Origin: Hybos culiciformis
Taxonomy: Eukaryota > Arthropoda > Insecta > Diptera > Hybotidae
DNA length: 64,000 nucleotides
NCBI GenBank assembly: GCA_964007475.1
Contig: OZ023273.1
Location: 82,686,598-82,750,597 of the forward strand
Reading direction: 5' to 3'
Shown: positions 24,739 through 35,339 of the stretch, one piece after another
How positions within the stretch are numbered: position 1 is the stretch's first letter
How the letters are laid out: the number at the start of each line of letters is the position of its first letter
The notes under the pieces: generated by a model
Seen by the model: the letters and a program-made list of their open reading frames with translations, nothing else
Told to the model about the DNA's origin: nothing
Database searches by the model: none
Translations under genes and position numbers: made by a program

Positions 24739-25631
24739 CAATACATGTTATGAAAATTTGTTATTCTTGCGAGTTGTGTATACACACAAACACATAGACA
24801 CGAGTCATATTCAACGTTCCCTCTAATTTTTTTAATACCTGAGCGGAAAAAGTGCGGCGTGAGCGGTAAATTTACAGAACAAGATTTAGTGAGCGGAAAA
24901 TATGCATAAAAATTAATTAAAAGAAAAAATTTTAATTAAGATAATTAATTTTTTCGTGCAAGTTCTTATGTAATTCATATTTATAGTTAAAGTTATACAT
25001 TGAATTAGTATTTATACTTCCGTAATGTACATACTTATCATCGTATAATATTATTTTAAAATTAAATTATTTGAATTTATAAAAGAAAATCTTTAATATT
25101 AACGACGGAATGTGTGCTACAGCATTTTCTTCTGTCCATCTTTTGTTTAGCCCAATATTGATAAACTTCGTCTAAATCAAAAATTTTTTGAGACAATAGA
25201 TGTGATTTTATTCGCATCAAATATTCCAAATGATTAATTTCAATCCTATTTCTAGATTGAAATTAAACGCAAAATAACAAAAATATTAAAAATTTGTATG
25301 AGATACTTTTGTTTATGTATTTTTCCCTCAACTTTTTTTCTTAAGTTACAAGATCTCCCAAACGATTGATATAGGTTGATGTACTTAAAATATGAATATA
25401 AATTATTTTGTAGCAATATTTTTAAAATTTTGAAAAAATCTAAAGTGCGCGGATAATAAAAACGAGTGCGCGGTAGATTTCAAACTGTTGCGCGGCCGCG
25501 CAGCTTAGAGGGAACATTGGTCATATTTATATCACGAGACCGAAGGTCGAGTGATATAATATTGACGAGTGTCTATGTGTTTGTGTGTATACACAACGAG
25601 CTGTATAACAAATTTGATTAACATGCATTGT
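24739..25631. mobile_element. Foldback element split by a hAT insertion
   Basis: Two long inverted arms can be read. The left arm (24739-24811) runs from caatacatgtta through gttgtgtatacacac and aaacacatagacac to cgagtcatatt. The right arm (25520-25631) mirrors it as gtgtctatgtgtttgtgtg, tatacacaacgag and aacatgcattg. The centre is the short palindrome cgagaccgaaggtcgag within tatatcac and gtgatata. The arms are interrupted by the hAT element 24812-25519, and the right arm's outer end by the hAT element 25632-27204. Related end sequence recurs near 27895 and 28086. Confidence 0.75.
24812..25519. mobile_element. 708-bp hAT element inside the foldback
   Basis: The left end caacgttccctctaa and right end (reverse complement caatgttccctctaa) are terminal inverted repeats with one mismatch. 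Perfect 8-bp duplications gtcatatt flank it (24804-24811 and 25520-25527). The subterminal regions carry repeated gagcgg and gtgcgcgg motifs (around 24840-24900 and 25444-25500) and the right end contains gcgcggccgcgcag, GC-rich for this region. No transposase frame is visible, so it is non-autonomous. Confidence 0.9.
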
Positions 25632-27204
25632 CATGGGCGCCGGCAGTATGTTGCAAGGTGGTGCAACTGCACCACCTTTCTTTGATAAAAATGTTATTAA
25701 AATTTTGATAAAATTGTTAAAAGGACAAAAGGATTCAAAATTAAATTAAAACAAGATTGGGGAATTTTTTCCCCAAACTGAGGAAATTTTTAATTCCGGG
25801 AGAAAAAGAAAGTAAAAAAAACGTGGAGAAAAATTTTAGGAAAATATTTTTTTCTGAGGAAAATTCAAGAAATTAAGAAATATTGTACTAACGTTGGCAG
25901 TCAACAATATTTAAAATTTCAGACTCGTAAATTTTTTTTACCCTAATGATTTTAAGAAATTGATATCATTACGATATTCTTCTACGTACGTTGAACTCAA
26001 AATCCATTTTCTGAGCCAAAAAAGGCGTACTAAAATTTAGGACTTTTGGCATTAAATCAAGTTCTAGTATTTTTATACACAAAACAACAAAAAATACATT
26101 TTTTTTATTAAAAAAAACAATATTTAAGTTCTTTCGGTATCATATCAAGTACAAACTGCGCTAAAATCGTAAAATTAATGCCCAGAGGCATAATTTTTAG
26201 TACCAAGAGAATTAATGTTATTCCAAAAATTCTTGAATTAAAATATTTGAATAATTTTAATACTATGGCTGAATGGTAGAGTGATGGAATGAAATGCTAA
26301 AGACCGAGGTTCGAATCCCGACGAAGGCATAAGAAAAATTTATACGCTATTTATATTTTCTATTTTATGTACTTGAATAATTTTATTACTATGGCCTAAT
26401 GGTAGAGTGGTCGATTGAAATGCTAAAGACCGAGGTTCAAATCCCGAAGAGGGCATAAGAAAAATATAATAAGAAATTAGAAATAAAATAAATAAAGAAA
26501 TAAATAAAATAAAAAAAAAAATAGAAAAAAAAATTAAAATTAAAAATTTTATTTTTCTCCTTTAAAAAATTTTAATCCCAAAAGGCATTGATTTTAGTAA
26601 AACCGTCATTGGACGGTTTTTGTTGCGGAAAATACATGATTTTATGCATTTTTACATGATTTTAGCACGTTTTTTATCTCAGTGTTGTTGAAAGTAAACT
26701 TTTTGATTTACAACATATAAGTACCGTATAAAATCTAAACACATTAAAAATTTGAGGAAATCTTGCAAAAATAAGTTGTTTTTGGGGAAAAACTGCAGTG
26801 AGTAAAACCGTTAAACAAATTTTTTTTTCTAATTTAGGGCAAAAAAAATTTTAGTACACAAAAATATAAAAAAAATAATTTTGTGGATTTTTTTTAAAAA
26901 AGTGTCTGTTTTGCGGAAATTTCTTAAAAATTTGAGGAAATTTCATTTATTCCATCTGGCAGCCGTGGTGAGAAATAATCTTAAAAAAGTTCTGAGCATC
27001 GCATCAGCATACTGAGATGAATTTTGTCATGAATTCAAAAAATTGTTTTGCAACTGATTTTTCCTAAAATCAAAATGTAATTTAAGTTAAGGTTGTTGGA
27101 AATTGTAACTTAGTGATGAACCCGCAATATGTCAAAGACTTGGTAAAATTAAAATAATAATTTTCACATGCACCACCTTATAAAAAATCCTGGCGGCGCC
27201 CATG
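25632..27204. mobile_element. 1.57-kb hAT element with GGCGCC ends
   Basis: The left end catgggcgccggcag and the right end (reverse complement catgggcgccgccag) are terminal inverted repeats. Just inside each end sits an aaggtggtgca block. The 8-bp duplication tgcattgt flanks it (25624-25631 and 27205-27212). No transposase frame is visible. The interior includes the tRNA-like repeat module at 26011-26484, which is also found alone at 55136-55524. The ends belong to the same type as the element at 31974-33128 (both right ends contain atcctg followed by GGCGCC). Confidence 0.88.
26011..26484 (+). repeat. Dispersed repeat with two tandem tRNA-like Pol III modules
   Basis: Two 126-bp tandem units each hold a near-perfect Pol III A box (tggctgaatgg 26266-26276; tggcctaatgg 26392-26402) and B box (ggttcgaatcc 26308-26318; ggttcaaatcc 26434-26444), about 31 bases apart as in tRNA genes. 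The T-stem and acceptor stem do not pair well, so these are tRNA-derived promoters rather than working tRNAs. An A-rich tail follows. The whole module, with one tRNA-like unit, recurs at 55136-55524. It is best explained as a tRNA-derived SINE carried inside the hAT element. Confidence 0.65.
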
Positions 27205-27357
27205 TGCATTGTATACCGCTTTAATGTGCATGTGAGAGGGAGTTGAAAACAATACATTTACAATGAAAAAAATAAACAAAAAAGTTCAAAATGAAGCAAG
27301 GAAATAAAATTTAATTAATACAGAAGTAAATTTATTTCTCGAAATGATTTCAAATCG

Positions 27358-27530
27358 GAAAATTTAAGATCAGCTAATTCCTAAAATATTAAAAAACAAA
27401 TTAGTAATTTTTCCAAAAAAAAATTATTTATTTTCTTTTTTGCAGGAAAAAAAATTGAATAATTTTTTTTTTGGAAAAATTACTATTTTTTTTTATTATT
27501 TTAGGAATTAGCTGATCTTCTTAAATTTTG
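27358..27530. repeat. Inverted repeat (foldback), about 65-base arms
   Basis: Left arm aagatcagctaattcctaaa through tagtaatttttccaaaa is mirrored on the right as ttggaaaaattacta and ttaggaattagctgatctt, with about 30 bases between. The arms extend outwards as aaaattta. A hairpin of this length fits a foldback MITE. Confidence 0.75.
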
Positions 27531-28229
27531 TTTTTAATTATTAAAAAAAATAATAATTTTATAATTATTTTTTTTTATAATTAAAAATAAAATCAAATAA
27601 TTAAAATTATTATAATTATAATTTATATTTACAATAAATAATCTCATTGTTGCTGCCATTTTCCTCGTTTGTTGATAAAAGAAAAAAAAATTCTTACTTG
27701 ACATTTGACAATTGACAGCAAACTTTATAATGCCAATTTCAATTCTTTCAGGGTTACCATTGTTCTATTTTTATTCATTTTGTTTTTTTTTAAATAAAAT
27801 AAGTGCAATTTTTGAAGTGTGGTAAAATTTTTGTACTAAAATCCACTTACACTCGCTTAAAAATTTAGTAGTAGAGGTTCGAAGATCCTTTAAAAATAGT
27901 AGATTAAAATACATGTTAAGAAAATTCATCGACTGATCGACTGGCCGCTTTTTAGGAAAAAAAAAAATAGCCGCGTATTTTTTAATTGGTTCTTTTTTTT
28001 TTTTTTTGTTTGCTCAGAGGGAAAATGTAGATTAGCTCAGAGGGAAAATATAGATTTTAGCATTATAAACTAAGCTTTGTTTGACATTTATATGATGCAT
28101 GTGAGAGGTATACATTTGCAATTTTTTTTTTTTTTGTATTTGTCTGTATTGAAATATTGTGAGTGTGAGTGATATTATTTTTGTTTATAGTATTACGCAG
28201 TTCAAAATGAAGTAAGTAAATACAATATA

Positions 28230-28313
28230 GGGAAATGTAAATACAATTTACATCACAGGGAAATGTAAATACAATTTACATCACAGGGAAATGTAAATAT
28301 AATTTACATTTCT
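28230..28313. repeat. Three tandem 28-bp units, each palindromic
   Basis: Units at 28230, 28258 and 28286 each read gggaaatgtaaatacaattt followed by acatcaca. Each contains the imperfect palindrome atgtaaatacaatttacat. The third unit has one change and runs into acatttctcta. Confidence 0.9.
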
Positions 28314-28329
28314 CTATAATTGATGCATG

Positions 28330-29495
28330 CAATAGACCATTTACCGAGCTAAATTTGTGAAAGTAAATACAACTTACCGAAGACATGCACATTAAAATAT
28401 ATTGCTGTAAAAAAATTTAATTCAAGCTAGAACAAAATTTTTCATAAATTTGATTTTAGTTTAGCTCAGTTTCTTGATTCTACAGTTCTCTTAACTGGAC
28501 ATTGTTGATTAGTGATTTTCAAATGAGAACAAATCTTTGTGTGGGGTAGGTTACTTTCCGTAAACAAAATAACATTAATTATAACTTTTGTCTATTTTGA
28601 TTATATGATTTCTTTACAAATTTTGTGTTGTTTTGAGAACCCGCTTGTGATTAAAAAAAAATTTTTAAATTTTATTACATTTCTACCTCCAATACATAGT
28701 AGAATTTGTCATTAAATTGAAAATATTCCTTTACAGTTTTTGAATATTTTTATTGATAACGAATTATTGTGGACTTTATACATTAATTACATGGAAGATT
28801 GCTTTATTTGTGTAAATTATATGAATATTATGATATTAGTACATGTTAAAAAGTATGTTTGGCTCGACCAAATTATCTCAAAAATAAAGTATCAAAAATG
28901 AAAAAAATTGTGGTACTATATTACATTTTATTTTCATTTTGCTGTCAGATATTTTTAGAATTTGTTTGAAATTTTAAGAGAGCATTTGATATACAGAAAA
29001 TTGGAAAATATGATTATATAAGCAAGGTATTTAATGAAAAAATTAAAATAATTTACTATGTTTGTGTATTTTTATTTTAATTGTCGCAAATGAGTTCAAT
29101 TATACTGCCACTTTTAAAATTTGGAGTGCAAAAGAACTAAGTTAGATCAAAATTTTAAAAATTTGTTTTTCTTTTTTTTTTTTAAATTAATTTAAAGTTA
29201 TAATTTATTGTTTGATCAGCACGCTCTACACGATAAAAAGTCATTAATTTATATTTTGTGTAAATAATACTAAAAATATATATATAAAAAAAAAATAACA
29301 ACTATATAATATAATAATAATAATAATAATTCGAAATCAGAGAAAGGAAAGAAAAAAAAATAACCATTTTAATATCAATAAAATTAGAGTCTATAAAAGT
29401 GTCACTAAAAACAGCTTATCGTAAACTGTGGGGAATCAGGTGTTTTTTGTCATTTATTGACCACATAGTCTACACTTTATTAACATAAAATTCCC

Positions 29496-29527
<32 letters not shown>

Positions 29528-30070
29528 GTGAAATGGGAATATAATTTTTATTTTATATTATTATTATTTATATAACTTTATATAGGTATACATTTTTATA
29601 CTTTTTTCTGTTTTTAGTTTTTATTTTTTATTTTTCTTAACAAACAGAAAAAGAAGGTCTTAATTTTTTTTTAAAGATTTGGGTGGTCGTTTGAATAAAA
29701 CTCAATTTAATTTTCAATAATGTGTTATCTTAATTCCAAAATGTAGAATATATATACATAATTTTATATAACTATATAATATAAATATATGTACAATTTA
29801 CATATATATTTTATTTTATGTCACGTTAATAAATTCATTATGATTTCTTTTTTTTTTATTTGATAGTTTTATCGCTTGTCTTATAGTTATATAGTGTAAT
29901 ATGAAATTTTTTTTTTTAATAAAAAAAGTATAATTAAAAAATTTAGGTAATATGAAACTGAAACTATCTTTTCTTTCTTTTTGGTAATAATTATTAAAAA
30001 TATTTTTTTTGTGAACAAATTTGGAAATTTGATTTATTAATATAATAATTATTATTGTATAAATAGGTGT
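28330..30070. other. No gene seen
   Basis: AT-rich DNA including an (AAT)n run at 29496-29526 and (TA)n-like stretches near 29750-29810. No coding evidence. Confidence 0.5.
29496..29526. repeat. (ATA)n microsatellite
   Basis: About ten ATA trinucleotides. Confidence 0.9.
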
Positions 30071-30081
30071 ACGTATCATAC

Positions 30082-30356
30082 CAGGGCTGTGGAATCGGAG
30101 TTGGTAGTAATTTTTGCATGTTGGAGTCGCAGTTGAAAAAATAAAGCCGACTTGGACTCTAAAACCATTAAATTTAAAGTCCGATTGACCAAAAATTATT
30201 AAATTAAATTAGAAATTACACATTTTTATAACTAATTTTAAGAATGCAATAACCAAGTGTCTGTCGGATTCGGATCAGAGTCGCCAAAAGAAAAAAAATG
30301 AGGGGTCAGAGTCGGAGTTGTAGTCTCTAATTTTGATGACCGACTCCACAGCATTG
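30082..30356. mobile_element. hAT-like MITE with gactcc-type ends
   Basis: The left end cagggctgtggaatcgg and the right end (reverse complement caatgctgtggagtcgg) are inverted repeats. Near each end the triplet-like phrases ggagtt, gagtc and gactc recur. This end type (CAGGGCTGTGGAGTCGG) is widespread in insect genomes as I recall. The flanks do not give a clean 8-bp duplication. A probably related relic is at 60013-60372. Confidence 0.65.
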
Positions 30357-30671
30357 ATACATATCTCCATTATGTTGTTTCGAAAATTAAAATAATGTTC
30401 TTAATTTATATATTGCGATATAGTCTCTAGACTTCTAAAGCAGTGATGCGATGCTACCCGCTTCTTTAAATAAAAAAATTATTCGGCCCCATCTAGCAAA
30501 TATTGAAAAAATCAAAATAAAAACTATTCAAGTAAAATTTTTAACAACATTTTAATATTTTTATATTTTGCTTTAAAAAAAAATTTAAAAATAACACTAA
30601 TTCTGATTTATGATTAATAAAGTACACTGCTCTAGAGGAGGTTATCACTAGAGAAAATATATTCCAAGAGT

Positions 30672-31492
30672 TATGGCTTGTGAATTTTAGTTCCTTAAAA
30701 ACCTTGTTTAGACATCTAAAAAGTTTCTAAAAAAACAAAAAAAAGTGGCTAAAAAAGACACTTAAAAAGTCTCGAAAAAATAGTTAAAAAAAATTTCCCA
30801 AAAATTTACAGAAATTTAGATTTTGATACAAAAATTTCAAATCTACGAATGATAAAAAATATAATAATTTTGGTTTTTCATATTATTTATTGTGCGAGTA
30901 GCAATTTCATTTAAAAATTAAAAAAAAATATAAATTTCATTGCACAAAAAACTTAAAAAATGAACATGGATTTTGTAATAAAAATTTAAAAACGAGTTTA
31001 TTAATTATTGATTGATTTATTGCAATAAATTACAAAATGCTTCCGGAAATTTTCGAATTCAAATTTGTGTCGGTTAGATCTGAAAAGATTTTTATATATA
31101 GAAAATGATCTTTCAACTTCTGTCGAAGTAATAGACGCATACTTAAAGGAGATTATCTCCTGAACTTTATATTGCTCGCAAATATCATTCTCCTCGCCAG
31201 ATATCATGTTTGAAATTTTTTTCAAAATTGCAAAATCCTTGTTTTTTATTATGATGGCCTTTAATGTAAGAACAAAATTGGTAAAATAGTTCCTAAAAAA
31301 GTCAAAAATGTTTAAAAAAGTCAGTAAAAGTCAAAAAAGTCGAAATAGTCGCTATAAAACATGAAATAGGTAGAAAAAGTCGCTAACACATTGGGTTCAA
31401 ATTACAGCAAATTTTTCGAAACGTGCAGATATTTTAATAAAAATCTGTTATTACGACTGAAAAAAGGTAATTACCTAAAAATCACAACCCTA
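30672..31492 (-). mobile_element. hAT deletion derivative (copy 2, inverted)
   Basis: About 820 bases are homologous over their whole length to 12797-13641 on the other strand. The ends read ggcttgtgaattttag (left) and atcacaaccct (right), the same terminal repeats with small changes. Flanking 8-mers do not match, so the target duplication has decayed or the ends have shifted. It contains the same C-terminal transposase fragment and the same subterminal runs of aaaaagtcgc type. Confidence 0.85.
31001..31225 (-). pseudogene. hAT transposase C-terminal dimerisation fragment (copy 2)
   Basis: A 74-codon frame contains NMISGEENDICEQYKVQEII, then SFKYASITSTEVERSFSIYK, then NLFRSNRHKFEFENFRKHF and ends VIYCNKSINN. 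It is the dimerisation domain of a hAT transposase (TSTEVERSFS core). Unlike copy 1 it has no frameshift at its N-terminal end. Catalytic regions are missing in both copies, so the deletion predates their spread. Confidence 0.82.
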
Positions 31493-31973
31493 AAACATAT
31501 TAAAATGATTGAATATTGTCGGCACCAGCTATTACAATTATATAATTATTACAATGCATATATGCATCACTTTTATATATTACATAATATGACATTAATT
31601 TAATATTATTAAAATTACTAGAAATTATAATACATTATCGAAATTATAATGGATTAGCCAACTATTATTAAAAATCATAATGTTAATTATATGACATTAG
31701 TAGGCATTTCCTTATCTATTATTATAATGCCCCACAATCATTATTTTTTTTAAATATATTCAGTTACTTAAAACTAAAAAAAATATTTATTTATTATTGG
31801 TCTCTCAAAGAATTTTCTATAACGTTAATATTTTTAATAATTACTATAATTTTTTGTTTATAATTGCATCATTGAATTAATTTTCTTTGTATGTATTAAT
31901 TTCCTATTAATTAAACTTGTAAATAAATAAATAATAAGTTGTTCACTATAAGTTGTGTAAACTGTGTTATAGT

Positions 31974-33128
31974 CGTAGGCGCCCGGGAGGGGTGGCAAGG
32001 GGGGGCCTTGGCCCCCCCCTGGCTTTGATGAAGAAAATAAAACTTAATCAGCGATGAGACCCAAACACTAAACTCGTACAAATTAGAAACCCGATTTTAA
32101 TTTAAATAATATTAGAATGTTTGTCATTTTTCAAACGAAAAAAAAAACTTATTATCTCGCACAATAACTTTTTTATAAGAACGCTTGCCCTTAAATTTCA
32201 CTTTTTTAATGCGCTAAGAAATTTTGAGAACATTTAAATTAGAAATTTTAGATTTTAATTTTTTCAGATTTTTATGTCATGCAGTATTTAAATTGTTTTA
32301 ATAAATTATACAATTTTTTTTTCATATTTTTCGATTTTTGAGTCACGGGTAAGAATACAAAAATATTTATAAATTTTGGAATTTCTAAATGCACGGAATT
32401 CCAGATATTCCTTTTTCATATTTCGCTTAGTCAAGAGCAACACATTTATGAAAAAAGAATTCCTTTTCTGGTTACTTTTATGATAGAGACATTGTCGAAG
32501 TAGTTCACGCGAGTTTACGAATCTACGCCACGCGACGTAAAAAAGAAAATCATCGTTCAGTTACAATAAAAAAATAACTGTTCAGTTACAAAAAAATAAA
32601 GCAATTGCATTTCTTAATATTTATGGTGTAGAAATATCTATGGTGTATAAATATAAAAGATTATTTTTTTAACTTTTACGCCGGAGAAGTTCAATTTACG
32701 TGTTTGAGTATAATACGCCTCATAAAGTTTCATATAATGTGTCTTTTTTATGTCGCATACGTGCATGAACTACGTCTAAAATATCTTCGTTGGTTTTGTT
32801 TTTCTTCTAATTGGCGAGTTACTGAAAGTTTTGGAACGATTCGGAAGACGGAAGGTATCTGGTTTTTTTTCTTTATATATGTATTACATATTATTTATTA
32901 TTTATTTGTTTTTTATTATCTAATCCAGCAAGTGAATTCGTTTATTAAAAATGTTAATTTATGTTTGTTATTTTTTACTTTTAAAAAGAAAAGATTCATA
33001 TAAGATACATGGAACTTAATTCTCAACACATTTTTTTTATTTTCATCGTTGAAGAAAAACATATTTATAAAATTTTAAAAAAATTTTCTTGCCCCCCCCC
33101 CCTAGAAAAAATCCTGCGGGCGCCTATG
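31974..33128. mobile_element. 1.16-kb hAT element with GGCGCC ends and nested insertion
   Basis: The left end cgtaggcgcccggg and the right end (reverse complement cataggcgcccgcagg) are terminal inverted repeats. The 8-bp duplication gttatagt flanks it exactly (31966-31973 and 33129-33136). Long G and C runs lie just inside both ends (ggggggg and ccccccccccccc). No transposase frame is seen. A decayed copy of another element lies at 32482-32786. Confidence 0.88.
32482..32786. mobile_element. Decayed copy of the 41980-42552 element
   Basis: The left part gatagagac, tcgaagtagttcacgcgag and the right part acttttacg, tttcatataatgtgtc, gcatacgtgcatgaactacg, tctaaaatatct follow the order and wording of the 573-bp element at 41980-42552. 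It is shorter and more diverged, so it is an older copy, nested inside the 31974-33128 hAT element. Confidence 0.65.
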
Positions 33129-33136
33129 GTTATAGT

Positions 33137-34239
33137 TTGTGTTAATTGACTGGCGATTCTATTTAATGTTAAATGGTATATGGCTTCATTATAATTTTCA
33201 ATGAATTTATTTTTGTCGTGTTATATGCGGAACCTTCTGGGGGACAAAACCAGTAGCCATAGTGTATTTTATGTAACATTATTGAGACGATAATATTAAA
33301 TCAAATTGAACATCCATTAAAAATAATAACTATGGCCTTATTAATGTTTGATAAGTAATCATTTTCAACCTGGAACTTTGAATATGTACATTTAAGGATT
33401 TTTTTTAATAAAACATTAAACAATTTATGATTTATGTATTTAAAAGTACCTTTTGTGTTAATCTCCATTAAATTCTTAGTGTCACATAACGTCAATAGGA
33501 CTGATTTTATGTTTGGAAAATTGAGTAATAAAATCAATTGATGTAATGACCATTTGTAAAAAGGGAAATAAAGTCAAAATTTAAACCTAAAAATGTAGCA
33601 TTAAACTCAATATTTAATTGTCAAATCAAAGGCTTTGTAGCATTTGTAAATATTATTTCTTACACTTCAAATTTAACTAAATGTCAGATCCATAACTTGG
33701 GGACACAACGTTCCATTAAATTCCATATTTCTTTGAATTTTCTTTCATCTTTATGTTAATAAAATATTAAAAGACAAAAAATTATTTCCTTTTTTTTTTT
33801 CAAAATAATAACATGGTCATAAAAATTTTCATGAAAAAAAGGAAAAACAGAAAGAAAAAAAATACTTTTTTATGCGGTTAATTATTGACTTTGAATCATT
33901 TATCGAATTTATTTGTTAAAAAAAAAAATTAAAAAAAAAAAACCATATAATATGAAAATACATAAAATAGCTACTCTGGTAGTATTTTATGGATAACATG
34001 GGAGTGAGTACATAATATATTTTTGTTCTTGTTTATTTATGAAATAAGATAAGAAAATATGTGTAGCACTCTTATATGGAAATTTCCATGGAAGGTATAC
34101 AAAAAAAAACAAAACAAAAAATATATGGACCTTTTTCTTTATCATCAAAGTATAATCTGACATTTTGCTTTATGCAAATAATATAAACTTTTGTTGTTTT
34201 CCAATAACTTAGACGTGAGTTATTCTGTTGGGTATCAAT

Positions 34240-34290
<51 letters not shown>

Positions 34291-34935
34291 CAATATATGC
34301 GCAATGGAATAAACTCTATTTATGCAAAAACTAAAAAATTAAAAAAAAAAAAAAGTTCATCGCTAATTTTATATGTTTTTTTCTTTACATACATATATTT
34401 TCATTTATATACCTTTTTCGTTTTAAATTTAATTTTTTTTTTTTCACAATTTTTAAGAAACTCCAACATCTTTCGTTTAATCTTTCGGTTATAAGAAAAT
34501 ACCATAAAGTGCGGCTTTTATTAAAAAAAAAAAAAAAAAAAAACAGAACAAGTGATATGTTTTAAAAGCCAACAAGTAAAGCACTATTACCTGAACACAA
34601 AATTGAAATTTTACAATGAAAAAGATTAAAACCTTTTTTTTTTCGTTTTTTTCGTTTTTTTTTGCATAAAATAAAAAGAACTAATTGAAATAGAGTTTGC
34701 ATCTTAATGAGATGAATTTTAAAAGTGGCATTAAATTATGACAAAGTTATTCGAGTCATTCGGTCAGTGGTCAATAAGAACTGCGATTAGAAAACATTAC
34801 TTTCATTGTTTCGCCTTCTGACTATAACGACAAATAACGACAACAAGATATTTTCATGCGGGATGTGCTCTTGACAGCTCAATATTGCAATTTAATAATA
34901 CAGCCACTTTCGATATCGGCTTAAAAGCACCTAAA
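33137..34935. other. No gene seen
   Basis: AT-rich DNA with poly-A runs (34528-34545) and the (TA)n tract at 34242-34287. The frame at 33301-33537 has no recognised domain. Confidence 0.5.
34242..34287. repeat. (TA)n microsatellite
   Basis: About 22 TA units, continuing into tgtgcaatatatgcg. Confidence 0.95.
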
Positions 34936-34940
34936 AATCC

Positions 34941-35327
34941 TAAGAGAACTTGCTCCGTACAAAGAATTTTTGTTGTTCCAAATTTGATTGAAAAGCCGTT
35001 TTAGATTATTTTAAAGTTCAATTTAGAAACAAATTCATTCACAACCTTCGGACTGTTTCTAACCTTAAAATTGTATAAAATTTTTTAGAATCAGTTAAGG
35101 CTAACTGCACGAAATCTCTTCAAAACTATTTAATGACATAAAAAAAATATTTTGAAGAGATTTCGTGCACTTAGCCTTAACGTATTCCAAAAAATTTTAT
35201 ACCATTTTAAATTATGAAACAGTCCAGAAGTTATGAATGAAACCTTTTTTTCAAAATAAACTTTAAAATAATCTAACACGGCTTTTTTTTGGGACAAAAA
35301 TATTTGGGACGGGAAATCCTCTTAAAG
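34941..35327. mobile_element. Foldback MITE family F1, copy 1 (full palindrome)
   Basis: Two arms of about 170-190 bases face each other around a centre near 35135. The left arm includes tttgattgaaaagccgtttt, ttcattcacaacc and taaggctaactgcacgaaat. The right arm mirrors these as atttcgtgcacttagcctta, cagtccagaagttatgaatg and gggacaaaaatatttggga. The outer ends read aagagaactt and in reverse complement ttaagaggattt. Other copies are at 48951-49126 (half) and 56377-56730. No coding sequence. The superfamily is unknown; ttaa near the ends raises a TTAA-target possibility. Confidence 0.8.
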
Positions 35328-35339
35328 GACTAATCACAG

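Noticed and set aside
26249..26460. Functional tRNA genes
   Set aside because: A and B boxes are good but acceptor and T stems do not pair; treated as tRNA-derived repeat.
28230..28313. CRISPR-like array
   Set aside because: Three head-to-tail 28-bp units without spacers in a eukaryotic context; an ordinary tandem repeat.
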